Position numbers and translations under genes: made by a program. The notes under the pieces are model-generated. The model was not told the DNA's origin. It was given only the letters and a program-made list of their open reading frames with translations, and did not search any database. DNA of 64,000 nt, taken from Gemmatimonadaceae bacterium (GTDB lineage: Bacteria > Gemmatimonadota > Gemmatimonadetes > Gemmatimonadales > Gemmatimonadaceae). Positions 44,718-53,236 of this stretch are shown in pieces; the first letter of the stretch is position 1; each line of letters begins with the position of its first letter. The stretch covers positions 1 to 64,000 of the forward strand of contig JACVCD010000007.1 of NCBI GenBank assembly GCA_016742275.1, read 5' to 3'.

Positions 44718-46163
44718 TCAACGCCGTCCCGTCCAGATCACGATGGTGCCACACTGGTTCCCAGCTCGCATGAACTCTGGTGGCGTGCCGGTAATGGCCT
44801 GGTACACCTCGACGGCCCGAACTTGGGAGAAAAGCACCCAATCGTCGATCAAGCCTTCGTGTAGATCATTGGCGATGCGCACGCGATCGATGATGAGATC
44901 CGGCACACAACTCGCTCCAGCGGCACCTCCGCGCATCAGGATGCGATAGCCCAACATGAGACTGCTTCGCATATCCGGTATCACCCTGACACCCGGTACC
45001 GTGCGAAAGAGATGCGCCGCTTCACTCGGCATGATCTGATCGACTTCCGCCGGCCCCCGAAAACTCCCGTGTCCCGTTCGCCGCCGTTGTTCGAACGCGC
45101 GGATCTCCGGCACAAATAGCTGCTCACGTAGCGCGCGTGTACGTACCGTATCCAATGTCACCATACGTTCCAGCGTGCTGTGCAACTCGTGGTCAGCCAG
45201 ATCACCGATGTCGACGATGTGCTGTTCCGCCTGAAACCCAATGGCTCGTATATCAACGGTGTGTGTGCCCATTGGCAGTTGGCGCAATTGCCAATATCCG
45301 GATGAATCGGTCCGTGCCGTCAGACCCGTCCCCCACACGCCAGCGGAGGCATTGGGCAGTGGCTGGCCCAGCGGCCCCAGTATGCGACCGCGCAACACGC
45401 CCTGACCGCGGCGCATCGGCACTGAGTCCACATCCACGTGTGATACCGTGCCAACCGTAAGGTCCAATCGGGCGATGCCGTGCTCTGGCACCACCATCTC
45501 GATCATGCCTGTCGTGTCCGTGCCATGCGCTCCACGAACGCGCACCGTGCCGCCGGCGGGCACACCACACACGGTGAATGCACCATCAGCTTGCGCCACT
45601 GTCGCCGTACGCCGGGGCACACGCGTTACGCCCACACCCTTGGTCACCGATACCATCATGTCCACCCACTGCACTTCCACCTGTCCTCGTGCAGCGCTTT
45701 CGCTGGTGCCACTGCTCACACCGCTGCCCGCGACGCGACGCAATCGCCCATGCACATAGCCGGAACCATCAGCGATCACCGTATCTCCACACACCTCGCG
45801 CATCAGCGATCGCGCCGAGGGGATGGAGAGATTCATGCGCTGCTCTCCCGCCCCACGCGTCGTTACGGGTCGGGCCAATTGCTCGATACCGAGTGAGTCA
45901 ATGCGAGGGTGCATCACCGCCATGACCCATGTGCCCGCTGCCATGCTGTCCACACGAAATCGTCCGCGATCATCCGCGCGCACCGACCGACTGACACTAG
46001 GATCGGACACCAGCGCCAATTGCACAAATGCCGCACTCAGCGGTTTCGCCGCGACACTGTCGTACACGGTCCCGACGAGACGTCCCTGCGCTTCAATACG
46101 CGCCGCCCCGCCCGCGCTTGCCAGAGTCATCACCCCGCTCAACACCCACACACGGCCTTTCAT
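44718..46163 (-). CDS. Two-domain carboxypeptidase-regulatory / TonB-plug protein without a barrel, copy 1
   Basis: Paralog of the next gene, 481 residues, with the same order: signal peptide (VWVLSGVMTLASAGGAARIEAQ), first regulatory domain (GRLVGTVYDSVAAKPLSAAFVQLALVSDPSVSRSV, nearly the same as copy 2), second regulatory domain (GVLRGRILGPLGQPLPNASAGVWG, RTDSSGYWQLRQLPMGTHTVDIRAIGFQAEQ) and a plug-like end (EAAHLFRTVPGVRVIPDMRSSLMLGYRILMRGG, AVEVYQAITGTPPEFMRAGNQCGTIVIWT). ATG 46163 has GGAG at five bases; longer starts read into the intergenic array. First gene of the tandem operon, downstream of the ahcY terminator. Confidence 0.8.
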   Translation of the reverse strand: MKGRVWVLSGVMTLASAGGAARIEAQGRLVGTVYDSVAAKPLSAAFVQLALVSDPSVSRSVRADDRGRFRVDSMAAGTWVMAVMHPRIDSLGIEQLARPVTTRGAGEQRMNLSIPSARSLMREVCGDTVIADGSGYVHGRLRRVAGSGVSSGTSESAARGQVEVQWVDMMVSVTKGVGVTRVPRRTATVAQADGAFTVCGVPAGGTVRVRGAHGTDTTGMIEMVVPEHGIARLDLTVGTVSHVDVDSVPMRRGQGVLRGRILGPLGQPLPNASAGVWGTGLTARTDSSGYWQLRQLPMGTHTVDIRAIGFQAEQHIVDIGDLADHELHSTLERMVTLDTVRTRALREQLFVPEIRAFEQRRRTGHGSFRGPAEVDQIMPSEAAHLFRTVPGVRVIPDMRSSLMLGYRILMRGGAAGASCVPDLIIDRVRIANDLHEGLIDDWVLFSQVRAVEVYQAITGTPPEFMRAGNQCGTIVIWTGRR

Positions 46164-46247
46164 CGGTACTCCGTCGCCCGGGTCATTTCCCTGCATTCGT
46201 GCGCACCCGTACCCACCTGGGACCACCCGGTTCCTGAGGAAAGGAAA

Positions 46248-46277
46248 GGGGAGCGGCGCCAACGGCGCTCGCTCCCC
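46248..46277 (-). terminator. ahcY terminator
   Basis: GGGGAGCG-A-GCGCC / GGCGC-CGCTCCCC on the minus strand forms a 13-bp stem with one bulged base and a 3-nt loop, followed by TTTCCTTTCC. It lies about 95 bp past the ahcY stop; array B lies between. Confidence 0.65.
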
Positions 46278-46285
46278 CTCTCTCT

Positions 46286-46366
46286 TTACGCTGTCAAACC
46301 GCAGTTGCGCTTGCAGTTTCTTCCCGCCGTCCAACCTTACGCCCGCAGTTTCTTTACGCTTTTTTT
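46286..46366. repeat. Word array B: TTACGC words between ahcY and its terminator
   Basis: TTACGC occurs at 46286, 46337 and 46354, with degenerate copies TTGCGC at 46305 and TTCCCGC at 46321. Spacings are 19, 16, 16 and 17. Connectors include TGTCAAACC, CGCAGTTG, CAGTTTCTTC, CGTCCAACC and CGCAGTTTC, which recur in arrays A and C. Confidence 0.7.
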
Positions 46367-46371
46367 GTTGC

Positions 46372-47862
46372 CTAGTACTTGTAGTGGGAAGCCTTATACG
46401 GCCCCTCCACCGCTACGCCGATATACGAAGCCTGATCCGCCGTCAGCGTCGTGAGCTTCACACCCAGCTTGTCGAGGTGCAACCGCGCCACCTTCTCGTC
46501 GAGATGCTTGGGCAGCGTATACACCTTCTTCTCGTACGACTCCGCGCGCGCATGCAACTCGAGCTGCGCCAGCACCTGATTGCTGAAGCTCGCGCTCATC
46601 ACGAAGCTCGGGTGACCCGTCGCGCAACCAAGATTCATGAGACGGCCTTCGGCCAGCACCAGGATGGAACGACCATTCGGCAACACGAACTCGTCGTACT
46701 GCGGCTTGATGTTGATGCGCTGCATGCCTTCGACCTTCTTGAGACCGGCCATGTCGATCTCATTGTCGAAGTGGCCGATGTTGGACACGATCGCCTTGTC
46801 CTTCATGCGACGCATGTGCTCGACCGTGATGACATTCTTGTTGCCCGTGGCCGACACGAAGATGTCCGCCTGATCGACGATGTCTTCGAGCGTCGTGACC
46901 TGATAGCCTTCGAGCGCTGCCTGCAACGCGCAGATGGGATCGATTTCGGTGACAACAACACGCGCGCCCTGACCCTTGAGTGCCTGCGCGCAGCCCTTGC
47001 CCACATCGCCGTAGCCAAGCACGACGACAATCTTGCCGGCCAGCATCACGTCGGTTGCGCGATTGAGACCGTCCACGACCGAGTGACGGCAGCCGTAGAG
47101 ATTGTCGAACTTGGACTTCGTGACCGCGTCGTTCACGTTGATGGCCGGGAACGCGAGCGTGCCCGCCTTCTCCATTTCGTACAGGCGATGCACACCCGTG
47201 GTGGTTTCTTCGGACACACCACGAATACCGGCCAGCACCTTCGTCCAGCGGCCCGGATTCTTCTGCTGTTCCGCGCGCAGCAAATCGAGAATCACGCCCC
47301 ACTCTTCCGGCTCGTTATCACTATCAAACGCCGGCACCGCACCGGCGAGTTCGAAGTCCTTGCCGCGGTGCACGAGCAGCGTGGCATCGCCACCGTCATC
47401 AAGCAGGAGATTGGGGCCCGTACCATCGGGCCACATGAGCGCCTGCTCTGTGCACCACCAGTATTCCTCGAGCGTCTCTCCCTTCCACGCAAACACCGGC
47501 GTGCCCTTGGGCGCCGCTTCGGTTCCATTGGGGCCGACGGCAACCGCCGCCGCCGCATGATCCTGCGTGGAGAAGATGTTGCACGACACCCAGCGCACAT
47601 CAGCACCAAGCGCCACCAGTGTTTCGATGAGCACCGCCGTTTGCACCGTCATGTGCAGCGAGCCCATGATCTTCGCGCCCTTGAGCGGCTGCGACGCGCC
47701 GTATTCGGAACGCAGCGCCATCAGCCCCGGCATTTCCTGTTCGGCGAGACGGATTTCCTTGCGGCCCCAGTCGGCCAGCGACAGATCGCGCACCGCAAAG
47801 GTCGGACGGTCGAGTGACGTCAGCAGCGCGACGCCGTGTTCGGTCATGACGGAGGTAGCCAT
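46372..47862 (-). CDS. ahcY: S-adenosylhomocysteine hydrolase
   Basis: Cytoplasmic enzyme of 496 residues that splits SAH to adenosine and homocysteine, removing the inhibitor left by methyltransferases and feeding the methionine cycle. Hallmarks: [64 protein letters not shown], the NAD site [18 protein letters not shown], and the C-terminal [17 protein letters not shown] ending SHYKY, where Lys/Tyr contact NAD. ATG 47862 chosen over 47898 because the family begins near [15 protein letters not shown]. No ribosome-binding site is obvious. It lies downstream of the SahR-like regulator. Confidence 0.97.
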   Translation of the reverse strand: MATSVMTEHGVALLTSLDRPTFAVRDLSLADWGRKEIRLAEQEMPGLMALRSEYGASQPLKGAKIMGSLHMTVQTAVLIETLVALGADVRWVSCNIFSTQDHAAAAVAVGPNGTEAAPKGTPVFAWKGETLEEYWWCTEQALMWPDGTGPNLLLDDGGDATLLVHRGKDFELAGAVPAFDSDNEPEEWGVILDLLRAEQQKNPGRWTKVLAGIRGVSEETTTGVHRLYEMEKAGTLAFPAINVNDAVTKSKFDNLYGCRHSVVDGLNRATDVMLAGKIVVVLGYGDVGKGCAQALKGQGARVVVTEIDPICALQAALEGYQVTTLEDIVDQADIFVSATGNKNVITVEHMRRMKDKAIVSNIGHFDNEIDMAGLKKVEGMQRINIKPQYDEFVLPNGRSILVLAEGRLMNLGCATGHPSFVMSASFSNQVLAQLELHARAESYEKKVYTLPKHLDEKVARLHLDKLGVKLTTLTADQASYIGVAVEGPYKASHYKY

Positions 47863-47904
47863 GGGGGCTTGGTCTGGTTGGTTTAAGAAGTGAAGCAAGA
47901 AAAA

Positions 47905-47991
47905 CAGTGACGAGTTGTCAGTTGACAGTACCGAGTTGAAGTCACTCCAACTGACTACTCGATCACTCGAAACTGAAAACTGTTGTTGAAC
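47905..47991. repeat. Word array D: AGTTG/CAACTG words upstream of ahcY
   Basis: AGTTG occurs at 47913, 47920 and 47934; its complement is in CAACTG at 47948, with related AACTG at 47971 and 47978. Spacings are mainly 7 or 14. Orientation flips between 47938 and 47948, as in array A. GTCACTC, CAGTGAC and GTTGAAC act as connectors. It occupies the 151-bp gap between the SahR-like gene and ahcY. Confidence 0.6.
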
Positions 47992-48013
47992 GAGGTCCGA
48001 CTATGTAGGAAGT

Positions 48014-48979
48014 TCATGCCACTACCATCGCCGGCCGCGGCATCGCCACCGCCGTACAACTGAACAACGCCGGTCCATTCGCTGACGCATCCACCGGTAA
48101 TCCGGTGTATCGCACGTCCACAAATCCGGCTTCCTGCAACCACGAAGTCAAATTGCGCTCGTCAAATCCGAGCCATGCATGTCCCATGGTATCCCGGTAT
48201 CGCTCATGCGCATGAGGTCGCATGTCGGCAATCAGGACACGCCCCGCAGGGCGCAGTACACGATGCACCTCACGCAGCGCGCGCACCGGGTCGGCCACAT
48301 GGTGCAACACCAGCATCAGCACGGCAACGTCGAGCGCTGCATCATCGAGCGGAAGTGCTTCAAGCGTGCCTTCGCTCACCGACACATGATCGAATGTCGC
48401 GAGCCGCGCGGACGCCGCCGCCAACATCGCCGGTGATGCATCAATCGCATGAACATGTGCAACGTGAGGAGCCAGCGCTGCACTGAGTGCGCCTGTACCG
48501 CAGCCGAGATCGCCGATAACGGTATGGCGATCAAGCAGCGCCAGGGTGGCCGCGAGATCCGCGCGCGCACCAAACAACTCGGTCCGCATCGCATCCCACT
48601 CTGCACTCGCTGTGGCGAAAAATGTCTGCGTCACACTGCGCCGCGCCGCGATCACAGCCTCCAGGCGCACCGCATCCTGCAGCGCCACCGGTGTGGGGGC
48701 AAAAGCCGCGTGCACCAATGTCCAGAGCGCCTGCATGTCAGTCGGTAGCAACGGCGTGCGACGATACCACCGACTCGCCCCCTCCGCCCGCGACTCCACC
48801 CAGCTCTGGTCACCCAGAATCTTGAGGTGCCGGCTGACCGTGCTCTGCGGCAGCTGAAGCGCCCCCGCCAGCTCACCAACGGTCAGCTCCTGCCGCTCCA
48901 GCGCCGCCAGCAATCGGCAGCGGGTTGGATCGGCGAGCTCGACCATATGGTCGTGAATTGCCAAGCGCGGAGTGGTCAC
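48014..48979 (-). CDS. ArsR-family regulator fused to SAM-dependent methyltransferase (SahR-like)
   Basis: Protein of 321 residues. An ArsR winged helix at about 10-75 (HMVELADPTRCRLLAALERQELTVGELAGALQLPQSTVSRHLKILGDQSWVESRAEG) is followed by a class I methyltransferase domain at about 130-300 with IGDLGCGTGALSAALA (SAM/SAH site) and VLMLVLHHVADPVRALREVHRVLRPAGRVLIADM. This architecture beside ahcY is that of SahR, a regulator that senses SAH and controls SAM-cycle genes. A GTG at 48979 lies just after a TATATT -10-like box, so the mRNA may be leaderless; ATG 49000 is an alternative. A co-centred palindrome over the promoter suggests autoregulation. Confidence 0.85.
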   Translation of the reverse strand: MTTPRLAIHDHMVELADPTRCRLLAALERQELTVGELAGALQLPQSTVSRHLKILGDQSWVESRAEGASRWYRRTPLLPTDMQALWTLVHAAFAPTPVALQDAVRLEAVIAARRSVTQTFFATASAEWDAMRTELFGARADLAATLALLDRHTVIGDLGCGTGALSAALAPHVAHVHAIDASPAMLAAASARLATFDHVSVSEGTLEALPLDDAALDVAVLMLVLHHVADPVRALREVHRVLRPAGRVLIADMRPHAHERYRDTMGHAWLGFDERNLTSWLQEAGFVDVRYTGLPVDASANGPALFSCTAVAMPRPAMVVA

Positions 48980-48989
48980 GCGACCAATA

Positions 48990-49015
48990 TATCCGACCAT
49001 CCGGATAAATGGATA
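48990..49015. promoter_or_regulatory. Predicted operator for the SahR-like regulator
   Basis: TATCC-n4-ATCCGGAT-n4-GGATA: the inner 8-bp palindrome (48999-49006) and the outer arms (48990-48994, 49011-49015) share the same centre. It overlaps the presumed promoter (TATATT at 48992-48987, minus strand), a good place for repression. Confidence 0.6.
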
Positions 49016-49030
49016 GTCCCAACCATCGCT

Positions 49031-49131
49031 CTTTACGCCGTTCAACCTTACGCCATTCCATCTTACGCCCCACCGGTCGCCCGCCGTCCCTTTACGCCTA
49101 CTGTGTCTTTACGCCCCCTTTCCTTTACGCT
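49031..49131. repeat. Word array C: six TTACGC words upstream of the MgtC-family gene
   Basis: TTACGC starts at 49033, 49048, 49063, 49092, 49109 and 49125. Spacings are 15, 15, 29, 17 and 16; a degenerate copy (GTCGCCC) lies in the double gap. Most copies read CTTTACGCC or CTTACGCC. Connectors CGTTCAACC and CCCCTTTCC are nearly the same as in array A, and CGTTCAACCTTACGCC resembles CGTCCAACCTTACGCC in array B. Confidence 0.85.
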
Positions 49132-49161
49132 TTTCCCGATCCAGAGCAGTACGTTGGAAAG

Positions 49162-50448
49162 ATGCTCGACCTTGCCCTCGCCTTCGATCTATTCGTCGCC
49201 GTCCTCGTCGGACTGGCCGTCGGCATCGAGCGTGAATGGTCCGGCCACACCCAGGGCCCGGACGGCCGCTTTGGCGGGGCCCGCACCTTCGCCCTGCTCG
49301 GCGCCATCGGCGGCATCGCCGGCTGGTTCCTGAGACTGGGACATGAAGCCGCCGGCGCCGCCCTCATTGCTGGCGCCCTCGTCTTTGTCATCGTCGCCTA
49401 TCAGGCCGCGATGAAACGCCCTGGCACCACCCCCGACAGCACCACCGAAGTGGCAGCGCTGCTGGTCATCGCCATGGGTGTTACCTCGGGTCTGGCGCAC
49501 CGCTCCATTGCCAGCGCCACCGCCGCCGTCGCTGTCGTGCTACTTGCCGAAAAGTCCAAGCTGCAAGCGCTGCTCGGCAAAGTGGCGCCAAACGAAATGC
49601 GCGCCGCGTTGCAGTTCGCTGTGCTGGCATTGGTGGTGTTGCCACTCATTCCCGACGGAGCCTTCGGTCCATACGACGCCTTTCGTCCAAGGCAACTGTG
49701 GATCGTGGTTTTGGTTTTTTCCGCCATCAACTTCGCCGGGTACATCGCACGACGGGTCATTGGCGAAACGCACGGTCTCGCTGTGACCGGATTGTTGGGG
49801 GGATTGGTCTCATCGACCGCCGTCACGCTCACATTCAGTCGTCGCAGTCGCGACGATGCAGCACTCGCATTGCCGCTGGCGCTTGGTGTTGTCGCTGCAT
49901 GCACCGTGCTCATTCCGCGTGTGGTCGTGATCTCCACCATGCTGCAGCCAGCCGTTGGTGGAGCCGTTGTTCCGGTATTGGCCCCGGCCTTTGCCATGGG
50001 ACTCGCACTCATTGGATTTGTGCTTTGGCGTGAACGCAGCACTCGGCCCAGTACTGATGGCCCGCGCGATGGCGTGGAAGCATCACTCGGTCAGAATCCT
50101 CTCGGCCTCTGGTCATCATTGCAGATGGCCGTAGCATTTCAGATCGTGCTGTTTGCCATCGCGTGGGTGCAGCGAGCCGCTGGCGACGCCGGTGTACTCG
50201 CCTCTGCAACACTGCTTGGCCTTACTGATATGGATGCGCTGACGGTGTCCATGGCGCGTTATGGTGCTGATGCCGCGCGCGTTCCCATTGCGGCCGCAGC
50301 CATCGGCATTGGTGTGCTTTCCAACACGGTGCTCAAGTGCACCATGGCCCTCATACTCGGCGCGCCGGGATATCGGTGGCACGTCGCAATCGGGCTGCTC
50401 ACCATCGGCGCCGGTGTTGGACTCGGTCTCGCTCTAAGCTGGCCATGA
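49162..50448 (+). CDS. MgtC/SapB and DUF4010 membrane protein
   Basis: Integral membrane protein of 428 residues. The N-terminal third is MgtC/SapB-like (FVAVLVGLAVGIEREWSGH, GARTFALLGAIGGIAGWFL, ALVFVIVAYQAAM). The rest is DUF4010, with about eight hydrophobic segments (QFAVLALVVLPLIPDGAFGPYDAFRPRQLWIVVLVFSAINFAGYIA; ITDMDALTVSMA-like LGLTDMDALTVSMARYG). This fusion is widespread; its role is unknown, though MgtC proteins affect Mg2+ and phosphate homeostasis. GGAAAG precedes the ATG. Its stop overlaps the mlaE-like start by 4 bp (ATGA). Confidence 0.88.
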   Translation: MLDLALAFDLFVAVLVGLAVGIEREWSGHTQGPDGRFGGARTFALLGAIGGIAGWFLRLGHEAAGAALIAGALVFVIVAYQAAMKRPGTTPDSTTEVAALLVIAMGVTSGLAHRSIASATAAVAVVLLAEKSKLQALLGKVAPNEMRAALQFAVLALVVLPLIPDGAFGPYDAFRPRQLWIVVLVFSAINFAGYIARRVIGETHGLAVTGLLGGLVSSTAVTLTFSRRSRDDAALALPLALGVVAACTVLIPRVVVISTMLQPAVGGAVVPVLAPAFAMGLALIGFVLWRERSTRPSTDGPRDGVEASLGQNPLGLWSSLQMAVAFQIVLFAIAWVQRAAGDAGVLASATLLGLTDMDALTVSMARYGADAARVPIAAAAIGIGVLSNTVLKCTMALILGAPGYRWHVAIGLLTIGAGVGLGLALSWP

Positions 50449-51257
50449 CAGAGACCCTCGTCAGCAGTATCAGCAATGGCGTAAGTGCCATTGGACGCAC
50501 CACACGTCAGCTGGTGCAGCCGGTTGGCACTGGTGCCCGCTTCACCGCCGACGTTATGCGCGCGGCGCGCGAAGTCCGCGAATGGGTACCCGAATTCTCC
50601 ACGCATGCAGTGACGCTCGGTGTTGGTTCACTGCCCATCGGCATCTTCATTGCCCTGTTCACCGGTATCGTGCTGGCGCTGCTCGCCAGCTACAGTGTCG
50701 GTGATCTCGTGCCCCCGTACTTCGTTGGCACGTTAGTGCAAAAGACCGTCATCCTTGAGCTCGCACCGGTTTTGACTGGTCTCGCACTCGCCGGTCGTGT
50801 GGGTGCCAACATTGCGGCCGAGTTGGGCACGATGCGGGTGACAGAACAGATTGATGCGCTCGAGACACTCACGTTCGATCCCATGAGCTATCTCGTCGTA
50901 CCTCGAGTGGCAGCGGCCACCATCATGTTCCCGATTGTCGTGGGCATGGCGATGCTGGTGGGGCTGCTGTCGGGATGGATGGCATCATTGGCATTGCTCG
51001 ATCTTTCAACGCCACAGTTTCTCAAGGGCGTGCGCATCTTCTTTCAGACATTCGATGTGCAGTATGGACTGGTCAAATCGGCCAGCTTTGGTGCCGCCGT
51101 GGCACTCATCGGATGTCGCGCCGGTCTCACCACCATGGGTGGTGCGCAAGGTGTAGGAAAGAGTGCCACACGCGCCGTGGTCATTTCTGCCGTCATGATT
51201 CTCGTGCTCGATGCATTCTGGGCCCTTGTGTGGCTCACCAACCGCTCTCTGCGATAA
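50445..51257 (+). CDS. MlaE-family ABC lipid transporter permease
   Basis: Inner-membrane permease of 270 residues, as in the Mla/MCE systems that move phospholipids between the inner and outer membranes. MlaE signature segments: GVGSLPIGIFIALFTGIVLALLASYSVGD, VQKTVILELAPVLTGLALAGRVGANIAAELGTMRVTEQIDALETLTFDPMSYLVVPRV, YGLVKSASFGAAVALIGCRAGL. Five or six transmembrane segments. Starts within the stop of the MgtC-family gene; the MCE protein follows 10 bp downstream. The ATPase subunit (MlaF) that usually sits between permease and MCE protein is absent here. Confidence 0.93.
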   Translation: MTETLVSSISNGVSAIGRTTRQLVQPVGTGARFTADVMRAAREVREWVPEFSTHAVTLGVGSLPIGIFIALFTGIVLALLASYSVGDLVPPYFVGTLVQKTVILELAPVLTGLALAGRVGANIAAELGTMRVTEQIDALETLTFDPMSYLVVPRVAAATIMFPIVVGMAMLVGLLSGWMASLALLDLSTPQFLKGVRIFFQTFDVQYGLVKSASFGAAVALIGCRAGLTTMGGAQGVGKSATRAVVISAVMILVLDAFWALVWLTNRSLR

Positions 51258-51267
51258 TCGCCTTTCG

Positions 51268-52293
51268 ATGACGACTTCTCCACGCGCTGCAAAACGCGCC
51301 AGCGACTTCGTAGTCGGCCTCACCGTACTCGTGGTGACGGCGGTGCTCATTGGCGGGACCCTCTGGCTCAAACAAGCCGATCTCGGAGGACGCACGCGCC
51401 AACTCACCGTGCGCTCCCGCGATGTTGGTGGTGTGGCACTCGGCAATCCGGTGGTCATTCGCGGTGTGCGGGCTGGTCGCGTCGAAGCCATTGCCTTGGG
51501 TAGCGACAACTGGGTTGTGCTCAAACTCGGTATCGACCGCACGGTCGATCTCCCGGCCGATCCGGTCGTACTGCTCGCTGCATCGAGCTTGTTTGGCGAG
51601 TGGCAGGCCACCGTTACCAGTCGCGATGGTGTGCCAAACGATCGAGAGTTGCGGGCAGCCATCGCCGAAGCGCGCTCGTCGAGCGACACTCTGGCCGGTG
51701 CCGTATTGCCCGATATCGCACAGCTCACGGCGGTGGCCGGTCGCATTTCCGGCGACGTGGCCAAAGTCGCGGAGCGTGTGCAGGTGGCGTTTGATGACGA
51801 CGCCGCGCGCGAGTTGCGTCAGTCCATTCGCAATGTGGCGGAGTTGTCGACGGAGCTTGCCCGCACGATCAAGACGCAGTCGAAGAATCTTGATCGCATC
51901 AGCACCGATGTGCAGTCCGGTCTGGAAACGGTCAACACGGCCGCATTCAAACTGAACGCCTTCTCCGCTCGACTCGATTCAGCCACCAGTCGCGGCGAAG
52001 TTCAAGCCATCGTGGGAAACACGCAGCACGCCGCCAAGGAATTGGCCGCCACCACGGCCTCGCTGCGAGAGATCACACAGCGACTGGACAAGGCAGAGAC
52101 ACAGCTGTCACGCGCCGTGGCGCGCGCAGATACCGTGTTTGCCAAGGCCAACAGCCGCGACGGTACAATGGGTCTCCTGCTCAACGACCCCGCGCTCTAT
52201 CAGCAGAGCGATTCGTTGGTACGTGAACTGCGCGTGCTGATTGCGGACATCAAGAAAAACCCGCGACGGTACGTCAACCTGCGGGTGTTCTAG
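51268..52293 (+). CDS. MlaD/MCE-domain lipid-binding protein
   Basis: Periplasmic MCE protein of 341 residues anchored by one N-terminal helix (FVVGLTVLVVTAVLIGGTLWL). The MCE domain is at about 40-115 (LTVRSRDVGGVALGNPVVIRGVRAGRVEAIALG). A long helical region follows (about 130-310) that would line a hydrophobic channel in the hexamer. The C-terminal LVRELRVLIADIKKNPRRYVNLRVF is conserved in many relatives, and a decayed second copy lies 1 kb downstream. The last codons contain an inverted repeat that may also terminate transcription. It overlaps the convergent hydrolase gene by 20 bp. Confidence 0.92.
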   Translation: MTTSPRAAKRASDFVVGLTVLVVTAVLIGGTLWLKQADLGGRTRQLTVRSRDVGGVALGNPVVIRGVRAGRVEAIALGSDNWVVLKLGIDRTVDLPADPVVLLAASSLFGEWQATVTSRDGVPNDRELRAAIAEARSSSDTLAGAVLPDIAQLTAVAGRISGDVAKVAERVQVAFDDDAARELRQSIRNVAELSTELARTIKTQSKNLDRISTDVQSGLETVNTAAFKLNAFSARLDSATSRGEVQAIVGNTQHAAKELAATTASLREITQRLDKAETQLSRAVARADTVFAKANSRDGTMGLLLNDPALYQQSDSLVRELRVLIADIKKNPRRYVNLRVF

Positions 52294-53212
52294 GCCCGCT
52301 TACGTGTTTGTCCGGTCGAGTGCGAACGATGGCGGCCGCCCAATCAACGATGAGTGCTGTAACCGCAGGATCAAACTCGTTTGGATCCAGGTTGATGAAT
52401 GCATGGCCCCGTTCCGGGAGCCGGACAAGCTTGACCCTCGTATTTCCGTTCTCGCGGAGTACGGATGCAATGCGATCCGCATGCCAGGCCGGCACGCTGT
52501 AGTCCTGTTCTCCCTGCAGAAGCAGTACAGGTTGAACGACCCGGGCATATATGGGCGAGGGATCCAGGGTCAGAAACAGTCGATACCATGGATCCAAACG
52601 CAACCGTTCTCGATGTATTGATTGCTGCTCCTCGGTGGTCTCGCCACCAAGCCGCTGGAACGCAGCCCACTGATCCTGCATCACCTGACTACCAGGTGTG
52701 GCGGGAGCTGCGAGCAGCACGAGCCCGGCAATACGATTTGAGGAGACCGCCGCCATTGATGCGATCAGCCCACCCTCGCTGTGGCCGATCAGCAGGAATT
52801 CCGTTGCCTCAAATTTCTGATGCGACCTAAGCGTAGTGAGTACATCGGCGAGATCGTCTGCCAGCGTGGTACTCGTGGCATACTCTCGGTAGGAACCACC
52901 AGACAAACCGGTTCCCACTTCATCATATCGAAAACTGGCGATCCCGATGCGCAACAAGCCGTTCTCGATTTTTTCAAAGGCACGGTTATTGACCCCGTCC
53001 ACAGTCGAGTAGTTGCGAGTCTGCGGACCAGCGCCGCTTACAAATACCGCGACTGGCCCACGACGCAACCCAGTGGGGATAGAAAATGTACCCGCCAGAA
53101 CGTGGCCCGCTCGAGTAGGTGCGCGTACCTCAATTCGCTCAACGTTCTCATGTGAAATGGGATCGCCGCTTTGAAGGGAAAGCGACAGAGCCATGACGGC
53201 GGATATGAACAT
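52274..53212 (-). CDS. Alpha/beta hydrolase (esterase/acylhydrolase type)
   Basis: Protein of 312 residues with a short hydrophobic N-terminus (MFISAVMALSLSL) that may be a weak signal. Hydrolase triad: Ser145 (LLIGHSEGGLIAS), Asp237 (LLQGEQDYSVP) and His270 (ERGHAFINLD); the oxyanion region is VAVFVSGAGPQTRN. The A/T content is higher than in the neighbours. Its 3' end reads through the mlaD tail on the opposite strand (20-bp overlap). It is the only gene between mlaD and a decayed mlaD 3' end, so it looks like an acquired islet. Substrate unknown. Confidence 0.85.
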   Translation of the reverse strand: MFISAVMALSLSLQSGDPISHENVERIEVRAPTRAGHVLAGTFSIPTGLRRGPVAVFVSGAGPQTRNYSTVDGVNNRAFEKIENGLLRIGIASFRYDEVGTGLSGGSYREYATSTTLADDLADVLTTLRSHQKFEATEFLLIGHSEGGLIASMAAVSSNRIAGLVLLAAPATPGSQVMQDQWAAFQRLGGETTEEQQSIHRERLRLDPWYRLFLTLDPSPIYARVVQPVLLLQGEQDYSVPAWHADRIASVLRENGNTRVKLVRLPERGHAFINLDPNEFDPAVTALIVDWAAAIVRTRPDKHVSGPRTPAG

Positions 53213-53236
53213 TTGCTGAAATGTGAAGTTGATTTC

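Noticed and set aside
45823-47817. Long plus-strand open frame (664 codons) opposite ahcY and the plug-only paralog
   Set aside because: It is the antisense of two clear genes, shows no domain and is rich in Arg/His, as shadow frames in GC-rich DNA are.
47863-48013. SAH riboswitch upstream of ahcY
   Set aside because: No conserved SAH-riboswitch core could be seen; the gap is filled by word array D, and a regulator with an operator is present upstream.
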